Source: Streptococcus sp. oral taxon 056 str. F0418
GTDB taxonomy: Bacteria > Bacillota > Bacilli > Lactobacillales > Streptococcaceae
Reading direction: 5' to 3'
DNA length: 64,000 nucleotides
Assembly (NCBI RefSeq): GCF_000220065.1
Contig: NZ_AFQU01000001.1
Coordinates: 1,260,001 to 1,324,000 of the forward strand
The notes under the pieces were generated by a model, which saw nothing but the letters and a program-made list of their open reading frames with translations, was not told the origin of the DNA and did not search any database. The translations under genes and the position numbers were made by a program. Below are positions 7,077-19,202 of the stretch, in pieces. The first letter of the stretch is position 1. The number at the start of each line of letters is the position of its first letter.

Positions 7077-9676
7077 ATGAAGGGTGCCAAAGCGCTTGTA
7101 TTGGAGTATCTAGAGCAAGAATTATTGAAAAATAATAACCAAGGCGTTGAGACACAGGCTGTTGCAATAGCCCTAGGAATGCAACGACCTAATGTCAGTA
7201 CTATTTTGAACCAGTTGGTAAAAGAAGGCATTCTCGTTAAGGGAAGTACACGGCCTGTCCGATATCGATTGAAACAAGTTGTGATAGAGAATCCTTTAGA
7301 CTTTCCAGCTATTATTGGCGAGAATGGCAGTTTAAGTACAGCGATACAGCTAGCTCAGGCAGCTATTTTGTATCCCAATTATGCTTTACCGGTACTTGTT
7401 TTATCAGAGATTGGTTCTGGACGAACTTACTTTGTTGATAAAATGATGGAGTTTGCCCTCCAAAATCATGCAGTTGAACAACCTCACTTGTTTCAGAAAA
7501 TTAATTGTTTAGATTATTTGGATGCTTTGGATGATTTGTTGCATCTTTTATTTGGATCAGATACCTCAGCATCGGTTTTTGAAAAGATTGCAGAAGGAAT
7601 TTTATTTATAGACAACATCCATATTCTTCCTTTAGCTGATCAAAACCGTTTGATTTCTTGGTTAAATCATAGAGAAAAAGAACAGAAAAGGCATCAAAAA
7701 AAGGTTTAGTAATTATAGGGAGTGATGCAAAAATTTCTGATCATTTTTCAAATAAATTTCCTGTTGTTATTCAATTGCCTTCATATGTGAATAGACCTAT
7801 TAGTGAAAAATTAGAGTTGCTAAATTATTTCTTTTCTATTGAATCGAAGAATTCCGATCGGGATATTCAGGTACCGCGTGATGTCATTCATGTTTTTATC
7901 TTATCAATAAATATTAGCAACATAAAAGAATTGGAGTATGCTGTTAGAACAGCATGTGCTAATGCATTTGTTAGAAGTTTAAGGGGCGATTTAAATGATT
8001 TATCTATTAGCATCGATGATCTTCCAATTCCCTATCAAGGCATTCGGCATTTAGGTGGTCACGATGCAGTTAAAATTGATGAATTGATAGGTACGCGAAA
8101 AGCGTTGATTTATGATAAAGAGTTAGGGTTATTGGATTTTGCGAAGAATGAATCAGATGATTTGTATAGTAAAATAGAGCTTGAGTATGCTCAGTTAGCA
8201 GAAAGAGGGATTGAGCAGGATGATGTATTTGAAGCTGTAAGAAATTATATTCAGAGCTATATTGAGTATAAGCCTCTAGTTGAAAAAGAAGATGAACTTA
8301 AAAATCTTAGTCAATTAGAAACAATTGTCTCTTCCGAAGTGGTTCAGTTAGTACAAGCTTTTGTTTTAACCGTACAAAAAGAACTTAATAGGGACTTGAA
8401 TCCGACAGCTTATTATGGAATTAGTCTTCATGTTAGTGCTATGATAGAGCAAAAAGGAAGTTTAAATCGGAAACTTGATAATGATACTATTGTAAAAGTA
8501 ATTCGAGATTATCCAGTAGAATATGCACAGTGTTCAAAATTTGCCAAACAGTTAGAAGGTACTTTCCAGATAACAGTTCCTATTGATGAAATTGTTATTT
8601 TGACTATGTTTATCATTGAGTCAGAAAAAAAAGAGGATAGTTTGCGGCCAATCTTACTCTATGTGTTGCATGGAAAAGGAGTGGCTCAATCATTAGCGGA
8701 ATCTACTAAAATGTTGACAAAAAATCTGCAGGTATATGGTTTTGATATCTTGCTAGAAGAATCGGTGGAAAATAGCTATGAGAAGTTAAAAGAATATATT
8801 GAAAAAATAGATCAAGGCCTAGGGGTGATCGTGCTCTACGATATGGGATCCATAAAAGGAATGTTAGATAAAATTCGATCAGAAACCTTGATTAAAATCA
8901 GAGAATTTGAAATTCCGATTACAATGATTGGTATGGGAATTGCTCGCCGTTGTTTGATAGAAAACGATATTGATAGTGTTTTTCACGCTTTTAATATGGA
9001 AATGAACCAATTCTATCAAAATCGGGATCAAGAAAAAATTATCATTACACTCTGCTACACTAGTGAAGGTGGTGCCCTTCAACTGAAACATTATATTGAT
9101 CAATATTCAAGGTTGGGTTACCGCGTTATCGCCTTATCAGTAGCCAATAAAGAAGTGTTGATAGAAGAAGTAATGGCTTTAAGAAAGACCTATCAGGTTC
9201 ATGCTTTTGTTGGAACCTTTGATCCTAAAATTATGGGGATACCATTTATTTCCATCAAAGATGTTTTTGAACAACCCAAGGAACATTTAGATAAGCTGTT
9301 GATGTTTATGCCGGTTGCGGTGAATTCCTATGATTATGAAAAAGTGTATCGCTTTTTGGAGGAGCAGTTTGTTTATACTTCGATTGCTAAGGTGAAGAAG
9401 GTTTTACCAGCAGTTTTAGATGAATTTAACTTTTATTATCAATTGACTGAAGAACAAACGATAGGTTTATTTGTACATATCGCTTGTTTGGTAGAACGTT
9501 CTTTATCAAGAGAAGCCGTAAAGAAACTCTCTAAAGAGGCGGAAGAAGTCATTGAAAAATTCCCTGAAGATTACAAGCATATTCGTAAAATTATGCGAAC
9601 AGTAGAAAGGAGTTTTAAGATTATTATAGATGATGTCGAGGTTAGCACGATGATTCATATGCTACGAAAATTATAA
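7077..9676 (+). pseudogene. LevR-like PRD transcriptional regulator with degenerate AAA+ domain, frame broken at an A7 tract
   Basis: Sugar-responsive regulator architecture: winged helix (1-70), AAA+ domain (about 85-300), PRD1 (about 410-510, His in ISLHVSAMIEQ), an EIIA-Man-like part (LLYVLHGKGVA), an EIIB-like part (ITLCYTSEGGA) and PRD2 at the C-terminus (LFVHIACLVERSL). The frame breaks at the A7 run 7696-7702; one extra A joins HQKK to GLVIIGSD and gives about 866 aa, the LevR size. The AAA+ domain is worn: the Walker A position reads SEIGSGRT (Lys to Arg), Walker B reads FIDNIH (Glu to Asn), and no GAFTGA sigma-54 contact loop is present. Streptococci generally lack RpoN, so a sigma-54-independent role is likely. 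Probable target: the PTS locus at 14.9-18.6 kb. Confidence 0.85.
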
Positions 9677-9703
9677 AATCTTAGTATAGAGAAATAAAAT
9701 ATA

Positions 9704-9785
9704 GAAAAACACCTAATGAAGCGAACTGTCTTTGAATTGGAGCTTACTTCAACTTAAAGACAAGTTACTCATTGAGGTGTTTTTA
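9704..9785. terminator. Bidirectional terminator between the PRD regulator and the MATE gene
   Basis: Outer arms AAAAACACCTAATGA (from 9705) and TCATTGAGGTGTTTTT, with inner arms GTCTTTGAATTG and CAACTTAAAGAC. Poly-A on the left and poly-T on the right let it work in both directions. The MATE stop codon falls at its right edge. Confidence 0.88.
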
Positions 9786-11132
9786 TATACGTTCATGTAC
9801 GAGATTGTGTAGCCATTTGCCAGAAAAGACGCGGGGGATACCCCAGATAGGCTTGAGAATATCCTCTCCATTAATCACAAGAAAAATCAACCACACTGGA
9901 GCTTGTAGAGTGACAAGAGCATAACCAATTGGAATGCTGAAGAGCCATACCGGCAAAACATCTAGCAAGCAAGCATAATTTGTATCTCCGCCACTTCGTA
10001 AAATGCCGACAATTAGTACAACACTGAAGGATTTGGGGATAAATAATAGTGCATTTAGTTGAATCATTAATACAGTTAGTTGCTCTGTTTGACTACTCAA
10101 GTGATAAAGTTTGAGAGCGAGAGGCATAGCCCAGAGTAAGAGAAGGCTAACGATAAGTCCAATAAATGGCAATAAGGCTAAAAAGCGTTTAGAATCTCGT
10201 AAGGCCTTTTCGATGTGGTTTTCTCCGATTGTATTTCCAAGCATAACGGATACGGAATTTCCAGCTCCTCGAACAAAAACGAATCCAATCTGAGCGATAG
10301 CACTAGCGATTTGGGTGGAAGCCACAACCTCTGTTCCTAAAAGTCCAATGATAGCTAGGCCGATGGTAGTTCCTAGAGACCAAGCACCTTCATTGAAAAC
10401 GACAGGCAGGGTTTTTTTAAGAAATTGGTATACGAAATCCTTGTGGAAGGAAAATAGCTCTGATAAGCGAGCAGCTCCAGCCATTTTTGTACGATAAACA
10501 CCAAAAAGTAGGCAACAAAGCTCAAGCAATCGAGCAATAAAAGTGGCGATAGCAGCTCCAGCAAGTCCTAGCTTGGGAAACCCAAATAGACCAAAGATAA
10601 GAATTGCATTACCTATGATATTAGTAGCCATAGATAAAAGGCTAGTAAGGGTTGGCAAGAAAACCTCGTTACTACAACGGCACATAGTAGCCAAAGAAGT
10701 AGTGATGGCTGTCATAAGGTAGGTCCAGCAAACGATAGAGAGATATTGAGCTCCCAAATGGATAGCTTCACCATCATGGATATAGAAGCTAATTAGCTGG
10801 TTAGAAAAGAGCAAGGAAACTAGAGTGAAGAGAATCGAAATAAGACCGCTTAGCATGTAGACTAATCCCAAGGTTTTTTTCATATCGGCAATCCGCCGAG
10901 CCCCCCAGAATTGAGCCATAAAAACAGATGCACCGCTACCAATGCCAAACTGTACAATTGTTAAGAGGAAAAAAATTTGATTAGCAGCACCTGCTGCTGC
11001 AATTTGTTTTTCTCCTAGTTGACCAATCATCACTACATCTGCTAGATTGACAGCACTAGCCAACAAAAATTGCAATGAGAATGGTAAGCTAAGACGTAAG
11101 AATTGCTGGATAAACTGTTTTCTTTCACTCAC
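9783..11132 (-). CDS. MATE-family multidrug/metabolite exporter
   Basis: Cation-coupled efflux protein of the cytoplasmic membrane with twelve predicted helices in two halves. Typical MATE segments include ADVVMIGQLGEKQIAAAGAA near the N-terminus, the duplicated LGTEVVASTQIASAIAQIGF at the start of the second half, and SVSVMLGNTIGE. The start is GTG at 11132 with GGAGGTG 6 nt upstream, giving 449 aa. This GTG overlaps the stop codon of the upstream DUF4038 gene by 4 nt (GTGA), so translation is coupled. It is the last gene of the leftward glycan operon. Its substrate is unknown. The context hints at export of a sugar-related or toxic aglycone product, which is inference. Confidence 0.9.
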   Translation of the reverse strand: MSERKQFIQQFLRLSLPFSLQFLLASAVNLADVVMIGQLGEKQIAAAGAANQIFFLLTIVQFGIGSGASVFMAQFWGARRIADMKKTLGLVYMLSGLISILFTLVSLLFSNQLISFYIHDGEAIHLGAQYLSIVCWTYLMTAITTSLATMCRCSNEVFLPTLTSLLSMATNIIGNAILIFGLFGFPKLGLAGAAIATFIARLLELCCLLFGVYRTKMAGAARLSELFSFHKDFVYQFLKKTLPVVFNEGAWSLGTTIGLAIIGLLGTEVVASTQIASAIAQIGFVFVRGAGNSVSVMLGNTIGENHIEKALRDSKRFLALLPFIGLIVSLLLLWAMPLALKLYHLSSQTEQLTVLMIQLNALLFIPKSFSVVLIVGILRSGGDTNYACLLDVLPVWLFSIPIGYALVTLQAPVWLIFLVINGEDILKPIWGIPRVFSGKWLHNLVHERI

Positions 11133-12358
11133 TTGTTCACCTCCTTTAATTCTAGATATAGTAGCCAATCTGTGTGTCCGGTAGCATTGTATCCTGGAAT
11201 TTGTAAAGTATCTTCCTCTAACCAGTTAAGCTGTTTTTCGCGTCCTGATATAGGGTCAATCCATTTCCCTTTATGAACAGGCTGTGTCGATCTAAACCAG
11301 CGAAAGTCGGAAATATAGGCTACAAGTTCATTTCTGTTTATATTTATGCTGGTTGGAATAGGTTTTGAGCTAGCATGAGGCATCTTGGACCGAAGAGTTT
11401 GTAGCCATCTTCCTTTAAAGTCGGGCTGCATTTTGCTCCAATCTAGATGTTCCCAAATGTCCTTAGCTACTTCCATATGATGAGAAGCAGCAGAGCAAAG
11501 GCTCTGTGCCCAAAACATAGTTCCCATCCAAATATCTTTGTGACCATAGGTATGACCGCAGTTGCCTAGGATAAGAGAAGAGTAGGCATAATGGCGAAGG
11601 ATGTCCGTACTAATGCCTTCATTTCCCTCATAATGGCTCTCTCCCAATAAAATAGGTTTATCTGGATAACGACTTTTAAAATCCTGAAATTGTTTAAAAC
11701 AGTCATCTTTATCATAGCTATAAGCCATGCCAAAATCGAACCAATTTTGATCGCCAAAAAATTCCCATCCACTAGATATTCCAGCATGATAAGTTGCAGC
11801 AATATTGGGATTGACCTGCTTATAAATATTTGCGATCTGGTGGATCGTTGAGTGAAGAGACAAAGCGTCATCATCCCCTCCATGAATCCAGGCGATGATG
11901 TTATCTAGATGACAATAGCGTTGAGCAACAAAAGCAGAATAATCAAGCACGGTTTGGTCGTGAAAATATTGATACCAATCCTGCTCCCAACTACTGAGCC
12001 AAATGGGAGCGATAGCAAAGTTCAATCCTAGCTTTTTACCATATTGAAGAACTTTCTCAACTTCATCAAAATAAATAGGATTGACAGAATGCAAATTGCC
12101 TTCTACCAAAAACGGTTTATGTCCTCTACGGTTACATTGATGAAAATATTGAGGAAGCAGTTGCACCTGAATCACAGAAAACCCCTGCTTGGCACGATTT
12201 TCTAAATAGGTTTGAGCTTCTTCTAATGTATATTCCCAAAACAGGCGCCAGCAGGTATCACCCAACCATAAGAAGGGCTTATGATTGGCATCCGAAAAGT
12301 ATGTTTGCTCAGGCTTAATACTAATAGGGAAAACATACTCTTGGTTCTGATTTTTCAT
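11129..12358 (-). CDS. DUF4038 / GH140-like glycoside hydrolase, cytoplasmic
   Basis: A 409-residue protein resembling the apiosidase-like DUF4038 family, a TIM-barrel group that includes GH140. Diagnostic stretches are FLWLGDTCWRLFWEYTLEEA near the N-terminus, GFSVIQVQLLPQY, IIAWIHGGDDD, PILLGESHYEG and GHTYGHKDIWMG. The C-terminal 90 residues fit the small beta domain usually fused to DUF4038 (ISGREKQLNWL). There is no signal peptide, so it acts on imported sugar. ATG 12358 has only a weak upstream AAAGAT. It lies between the GH20 gene (44 nt gap) and the MATE gene (4-nt overlap). Specificity cannot be stated. Confidence 0.8.
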   Translation of the reverse strand: MKNQNQEYVFPISIKPEQTYFSDANHKPFLWLGDTCWRLFWEYTLEEAQTYLENRAKQGFSVIQVQLLPQYFHQCNRRGHKPFLVEGNLHSVNPIYFDEVEKVLQYGKKLGLNFAIAPIWLSSWEQDWYQYFHDQTVLDYSAFVAQRYCHLDNIIAWIHGGDDDALSLHSTIHQIANIYKQVNPNIAATYHAGISSGWEFFGDQNWFDFGMAYSYDKDDCFKQFQDFKSRYPDKPILLGESHYEGNEGISTDILRHYAYSSLILGNCGHTYGHKDIWMGTMFWAQSLCSAASHHMEVAKDIWEHLDWSKMQPDFKGRWLQTLRSKMPHASSKPIPTSININRNELVAYISDFRWFRSTQPVHKGKWIDPISGREKQLNWLEEDTLQIPGYNATGHTDWLLYLELKEVNK

Positions 12359-12402
12359 AAATTTAGATCTTTCTAATTAAGAAAATAGTATAATTTTCTA
12401 AT

Positions 12403-14364
12403 TTAACAATAATAGGCGATTTCATCTATAAAAATGTGGCAGTCTTTATCAGGAGACACTTTGATTTCCACATTTTGTAATTCCTTTTCAGGATAAGGGT
12501 TTTGAATAGGAAATGCGAAGAAAGTTTGCTGACCTTTTTGGTAAGGTTTGGTTCTAAGAGAGACTTCAAATAATTGCTCATCTACTTTATAGATAGGTTC
12601 GCCTGGAAGAGGATTTTTGTTGAGTGAACGATCCCAGCTAACACTTGCTTTACCAATGTTTTCTCCGAAGATAATTGGAACAGTAACCTCGGTTTGATCA
12701 GCATAGGTTAGAAGGATATTTCCAATTTGATAGGTTTCCATTTCAGGGAAGACTCCATCTACAAACCATTCATATTCTACAAAGTAATCCGTTGCATAGC
12801 TGACTTCAATCCAACTCGGATGAGACTGCATTTCAAGAGTTCGTGAATGATTTTGCAGTTCAGGATAGTGGTAGTGGAAGAGGTAAGACAGGGTTTTATC
12901 ACGGATAGTAGCATAGTCCTCATCACAATAGTCATGATTCCAAAACATCTCGTAAGCATAGGCCAAACCGAAGAAAATAATATTTCTTTGCAAGATGATT
13001 TCATTTAAGGTGCTCCAGTTAGAGATGATAGCCCCTTTGCTCCCTTTCTTCAAATGTTCAGTCCAATGCGGGAAGAGATAGCCCTCAAAGTTTCCGTAGC
13101 AAATAGTGAAGCCCTCTTCTAAAACTTCATCTTCTAAGTTTTCATCCAGACTCCAAAGCCAATGGAGAATTTCTATATCTTTAGGAATTTGGTGAATAGC
13201 CTGCCAGGTTGCCGGCATGATGCCAACTTTTTTGCCTGTATCTTTTTTGAATTGGGGAGTGTACATGACGATTTCTGCTCCACCAAAAGGTCCTGCATCA
13301 GGTACGATCGCATTTTTCAGCAGCTTGTCGCCCCAAATCATTGTACGAACGTTTTTCTTTTTCAAATAATCATAAATTTTTATGATATCCTGAGCAAAGA
13401 TATCTGCCCCGGATTTTCCTTTACAATGCTCACACATGGCGATAGAGTAGTATTCGTCGTGTCCGATATTAATAATATCAGGTTTAAAAACGTTCACGAT
13501 TTCATCTAATACATCAAAGAGAAGTTCGTAGGAGGCTGGATTAGAAGGGCAGTAAGTATCTGGGTATGGATCTTCAGGTATTTCGGCGATCTCTGGATGC
13601 CCTAGCATCAAATAGTCGCAGTGACCGAGGGATGGTACTTCAGGAATCACCTCAAAAAATCGTTCCTTGCAGTAGAGGACTAACTCTTTTACGTCTGCTT
13701 GACTCAAAAATTCTCCATCGCCATTTTCCATGTGGATGGCATTCTTGTACCAAGGGAAAGTGTAGTCTTGGATTTCCTTGGTTTTACCAGAGTATTCGGC
13801 CATGTCCGCGCAATATTTAACCCACTCTTGATTGATTTCAGGGTGTTTTTTATATTCCATAGCACCGCCGATTTCAATCATAAGAGTGTTGTATTTAAAG
13901 AAAGCCAGCATATCTACAAATTGTTTAAAGAAGGCCATATTCTTTTTAGAAGGTAAAAATACCTTAAGTCCACGTTCGGAACAGACAGGTTCGTCATAAG
14001 CTAGACCATAGGGTAAGTAGCCATCTTGTAACATTTGGATAATAGAAATGGCCCCATAAAATAACCCACGCTGGGACAAGGCATAAACAAAAATACCGTC
14101 TTCTGTCGCTTTGACAATATGAGCTTCCGGATTGGAAGGATACGGGAGTGAGAATGTTTGTATGATCTCTTGGCCGATCTCTCTAGGAATTTCTTCGTTA
14201 AAGTAGATAGACGGAAATGCTGGTTGATCACCATTTTTGGTGGTTAAATGAGTAGCTATCGTGTCAGTTAAAATAGGAAGTGGGCTGAAAATCTGAGTTG
14301 CTTTGGTTAAATATCGTCCGTTTACTTCTTGTTTCCAATACTGAGGAATAATACCTTGTTTCAT
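12403..14364 (-). CDS. GH20-family beta-N-acetylhexosaminidase, cytoplasmic
   Basis: 653 aa. The N-terminal 130 residues form the alpha/beta domain found before GH20 barrels. The barrel begins at CSERGLKVFLPSKKN, a variant of the usual RG motif. The catalytic pair lies in INIGHDEYYSIAMCEHC (Asp-Glu with the cysteine-rich loop typical of this subgroup). Barrel strands ILHWLWS and GAIISNWSTLNE carry the aromatic pocket residues. There is no signal peptide or anchor, so the substrate is expected to arrive through a transporter. ATG 14364 follows AAGGAGAAG. It is the second gene of the leftward operon. Terminal GlcNAc or GalNAc is the expected substrate, but the exact glycan is unknown. Confidence 0.85.
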   Translation of the reverse strand: MKQGIIPQYWKQEVNGRYLTKATQIFSPLPILTDTIATHLTTKNGDQPAFPSIYFNEEIPREIGQEIIQTFSLPYPSNPEAHIVKATEDGIFVYALSQRGLFYGAISIIQMLQDGYLPYGLAYDEPVCSERGLKVFLPSKKNMAFFKQFVDMLAFFKYNTLMIEIGGAMEYKKHPEINQEWVKYCADMAEYSGKTKEIQDYTFPWYKNAIHMENGDGEFLSQADVKELVLYCKERFFEVIPEVPSLGHCDYLMLGHPEIAEIPEDPYPDTYCPSNPASYELLFDVLDEIVNVFKPDIINIGHDEYYSIAMCEHCKGKSGADIFAQDIIKIYDYLKKKNVRTMIWGDKLLKNAIVPDAGPFGGAEIVMYTPQFKKDTGKKVGIMPATWQAIHQIPKDIEILHWLWSLDENLEDEVLEEGFTICYGNFEGYLFPHWTEHLKKGSKGAIISNWSTLNEIILQRNIIFFGLAYAYEMFWNHDYCDEDYATIRDKTLSYLFHYHYPELQNHSRTLEMQSHPSWIEVSYATDYFVEYEWFVDGVFPEMETYQIGNILLTYADQTEVTVPIIFGENIGKASVSWDRSLNKNPLPGEPIYKVDEQLFEVSLRTKPYQKGQQTFFAFPIQNPYPEKELQNVEIKVSPDKDCHIFIDEIAYYC

Positions 14365-14442
14365 ATACTTCTCCTTAAAATAATATTTTTAATCTAGGCA
14401 TACTTTAAAGCACGCAAAAATGTTGCAGGATGCCAAATTTTA

Positions 14443-14880
14443 TCATTGAGCTTGTTCTTTACGGATTTTTTCGATTTCTCCTTGAATTTTATATAGATTT
14501 TCCGATAGACGTCCGAAGTACAAGAGATTTCCTATCCATTTAATCGCCTTATTCTTTGAAGTTTTGGTTAACTTGTTTTGTTCTTGCTCCAAGGTAACTT
14601 CAAGCCCTTTTGAACAAGGCTTTGTATGGTAGGATGTAGTGAGCTTTTCACTATGTGATGAAATTTGTATGACGTAGCGTTCATGGCGGTGATACTCTAG
14701 AATCTCATAATCGGTCTTAGTGAAGACATTATCTGACAATTTTGAATAGCGAAGTCCTTTCTTTAGTTTACCTGTATATTTTGCTGGATTGTCAGATTCG
14801 TTCATTTGATTTAGAAATTCACTCTCCAGAAAGTCATAAAATTCCTCTGAAGTGATTTGTAATTCTCTGATAATCTTCAT
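14443..14880 (-). CDS. DUF3284-family protein associated with sugar PTS loci
   Basis: A 145-residue soluble protein beginning MKIIRELQITSEEFYDFLES. It matches my recollection of the DUF3284 family, small proteins often found with lactose/cellobiose-type PTS genes in lactic acid bacteria. The compact fold is suggested by alternating beta strands (YEILEYHRHERYVIQISS) and charged helices at the C-terminus. No catalytic motif is visible, and its role is unknown. It is the first gene of the leftward operon and divergent from the PTS EIIA gene across a 373-nt control region. The ribosome binding site before 14880 is weak. Confidence 0.7.
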   Translation of the reverse strand: MKIIRELQITSEEFYDFLESEFLNQMNESDNPAKYTGKLKKGLRYSKLSDNVFTKTDYEILEYHRHERYVIQISSHSEKLTTSYHTKPCSKGLEVTLEQEQNKLTKTSKNKAIKWIGNLLYFGRLSENLYKIQGEIEKIRKEQAQ

Positions 14881-15253
14881 AAATCAAGTATATAATAAGC
14901 CACTATAGAAAGTAACCCCTTTTAGCAAGCTGGGGAAGTTTTGTTGATTTTTTATACGCTTTTTCTTTGTTTTATACATTAGTAAAAATTACTGTTATTT
15001 TTTATACACTAAATTTTAGAAAGAGATGAAATATAGTAAAGTGGAAATTAAGGTATCTTATAAAAGCTCTAGTTTAGGTATTTTTAACCCAATTCGTGAC
15101 TATTTTTTATCATAACTTGAGTATACTTCTTTGGGAAAAGTATATACACTAAGTTTTAAAACTGTATAAATAGACGATGTAAGCGCTTTTGACAGTGATA
15201 CAGAGCTATAGTAAACTGTGGATAAGAAGTTGATTGGAAAGGAGGAATATTGT
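14881..15253. promoter_or_regulatory. Divergent control region of the glycan/PTS operons
   Basis: No gene is seen in these 373 nt. They hold a direct repeat TATACACTAA(A/G)TTTTA at 15003-15018 and 15143-15158 (15 of 16 identical), further TTTTATAC words near 14951 and 14970, and an inverted repeat GTATACTT / AAGTATATAC at 15121-15147. A cre-like word TGTAAGCGCTTTT lies at 15178-15190. Together they suggest binding of a specific regulator plus CcpA. The EIIA ribosome binding site GGAGG is at 15241-15245. Confidence 0.55.
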
Positions 15254-15586
15254 ATGGAAGAGTGGAATAATTCAGCAGAAATTATTGCCATGTCCTTGAT
15301 AGCTAACTCAGGTGCAGCTCGCTCTCTCGCTTTTGAAGCGCTAAAAAAAGCTAAAGCATGTGAGTTTGATAAAGTAGATGAACTCATGGTTGAAGCTAAT
15401 AGTGCGATTCAAAAAGCCCACCATTCACAAACAGAGTTACTACAGGAAGAAGCTCGAGGAAATGGCCAAGAATTGAGCATATTACTGGTACATGCGCAAG
15501 ATCATTTTATGACTAGCCTTTTGGCTATTGATCTTATTACTGAGATGATTGAACTCCATTCCAATCAAAAAGGAGAAAGAAAATGA
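15254..15586 (+). CDS. PTS system, lactose/cellobiose-family EIIA component
   Basis: Carries phosphate from HPr to EIIB. The 110-residue all-helical protein has the family active-site segment LLVHAQDHFMTS, in which the His is phosphorylated and the nearby Asp helps bind metal at the trimer axis. ATG 15254 is chosen because GGAGG sits 8 nt upstream; an upstream in-frame ATG at 15218 has no such site. The stop overlaps the EIIB start by 4 nt (ATGA), so the two are coupled. First gene of a four-gene rightward operon. Confidence 0.93.
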   Translation: MEEWNNSAEIIAMSLIANSGAARSLAFEALKKAKACEFDKVDELMVEANSAIQKAHHSQTELLQEEARGNGQELSILLVHAQDHFMTSLLAIDLITEMIELHSNQKGERK

Positions 15587-15873
15587 AGGTTTTATTAATT
15601 TGTGCGGCAGGTATGTCTACAAGTATACTGATGAAAAAAATGGAACAGTATGCTAGTGATCAAGGATTCGAACTAGCCATCAAAGCGGTTGGCTTGATGG
15701 AATATCAAGATTATGTAAATGACTATGATGTTGTTTTATTAGGACCACAGGTGTCCTATAAGCTGGATTCTGTTAAATCAACAGTAAGCAAGCCGGTAGC
15801 TAGTATTCCAGCAATGGAATATGCAATAGGAGATTGTAAAAAAATCTTCCAATTAATTGAGGAAATATCTTAA
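15583..15873 (+). CDS. PTS system, lactose/cellobiose-family EIIB component
   Basis: 96 aa. The phospho-acceptor cysteine is Cys7 in LLICAAGMSTS, the P-loop-like signature of EIIB-Cel. The middle segment DVVLLGPQVSYKLDSVK and the end KKIFQLIEEIS are typical of chitobiose/cellobiose EIIB. It passes phosphate from EIIA to the incoming sugar at EIIC and is cytoplasmic. The start overlaps the EIIA stop by 4 nt. Confidence 0.93.
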   Translation: MKVLLICAAGMSTSILMKKMEQYASDQGFELAIKAVGLMEYQDYVNDYDVVLLGPQVSYKLDSVKSTVSKPVASIPAMEYAIGDCKKIFQLIEEIS

Positions 15874-15886
15874 GGAGGTTTTTCTG

Positions 15887-18585
<2,699 letters not shown>

Positions 18586-18602
18586 TAAAAAAATAAGCAA
18601 AA

Positions 18603-18779
18603 GAGAGTGGGACAGAAATCGGTAATTCGTTAGAATTTGATTTCGTCGTCCCACCTCCGCACAGTTGAGTAGGGCTGTAAAAGCTGATGAAATCAGCGTA
18701 GTAGAGCCCACTCAACCACTGCGTCTTGCTCAACAATCCAAAGGCAATTGAGAGGCTAGGACTTTTGTCCCAGCCTCTT
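18603..18779 (+). repeat. 177-bp structured repeat, copy 2 of 3
   Basis: Same element as at 5961 and 47614, with only a few substitutions (for example TTTGATT for TTCGATT, CTCAACA for CTCGACA). The final hairpin is AGAGGCTAGGACT / TCCCAGCCTCTTTT. It begins 17 nt after the 6-phospho-beta-glucosidase stop and probably ends that operon. Confidence 0.9.
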
Positions 18780-18790
18780 TTGTATACATC

Positions 18791-18827
18791 AAAAAAACAA
18801 AGACCCTCGAAAGGATCTTTGAAAAAA
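18791..18827 (-). terminator. Terminator of tRNA-Cys
   Basis: On the minus strand CAAAGATCC, loop TTTC, then GAGGGTCTTTG and T7. It lies 25 nt beyond the tRNA-Cys gene. Confidence 0.85.
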
Positions 18828-18851
18828 GATAAAAAGATAAAATTCTGAAAA

Positions 18852-18922
18852 AGGCGGTAGACGGATTTGAACCGACGATCAAGCTTTTGCAGAGCCGTGC
18901 CTTACCACTTGGCTATACCGCC
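18852..18922 (-). tRNA. tRNA-Cys (GCA)
   Basis: On the minus strand acceptor GGCGGTA pairs with TACCGCC, the anticodon loop CTGCAAA gives GCA, and the T loop is TTCAAAT. It is a stand-alone tRNA gene with its own terminator, transcribed towards the PTS operon. Confidence 0.95.
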
Positions 18923-19054
18923 TCAACAGTTATTATTTTACATTAAAAAATCGCTTTCGTCAATACTGCTGAAAATACGAAATAGAAATAATCTTGAAAG
19001 AAAATAAAAACTAACAGATAGATAAAGAAATTGCTGTAAAATAAGGGAAAGAGC

Positions 19055-19083
19055 TTGTCAAATGATTTTAAATTTGTTACAAT
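19055..19083 (+). promoter_or_regulatory. Promoter of rpsB-tsf
   Basis: TTGTCA (19055-19060), a 17-nt spacer and TACAAT (19078-19083), near-consensus. It predicts a 5' leader of about 110 nt before rpsB. Confidence 0.85.
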
Positions 19084-19114
19084 GGTAGATGCCGTGTAAA
19101 TGGCAAATACTTCA

Positions 19115-19172
19115 TTTTAGATGAATTGTGGGGCTGTTGCCTTCGGGTGGTCTTGCGAGCTGAAATCTAAAA
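19115..19172 (+). promoter_or_regulatory. Structured 5' leader of rpsB
   Basis: A perfect 8-bp pair TTTTAGAT (19115-19122) and ATCTAAAA (19165-19172) closes a G-rich loop with TGTTGCCTTCGGGTGGTC. It lies in the mRNA leader just before the ribosome binding site AAGGAG. It may be an autoregulatory binding site for S2, which is inference. Confidence 0.5.
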
Positions 19173-19202
19173 GAGGAAATAAACAAAAAGGAGAATTTAC
19201 TC

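Noticed and set aside
7696..7703. A_AAA_AAG slippery heptamer in the PRD regulator, as in dnaX programmed -1 frameshifting
   Set aside because: Similar heptamers appear at most of the broken genes (MFS, malR, exporter with T_TTT_TTA). Any run that has lost one base will look like this, and no stable downstream stem or well-spaced upstream ribosome-binding-like element was found. Run-length error or slippage is simpler.
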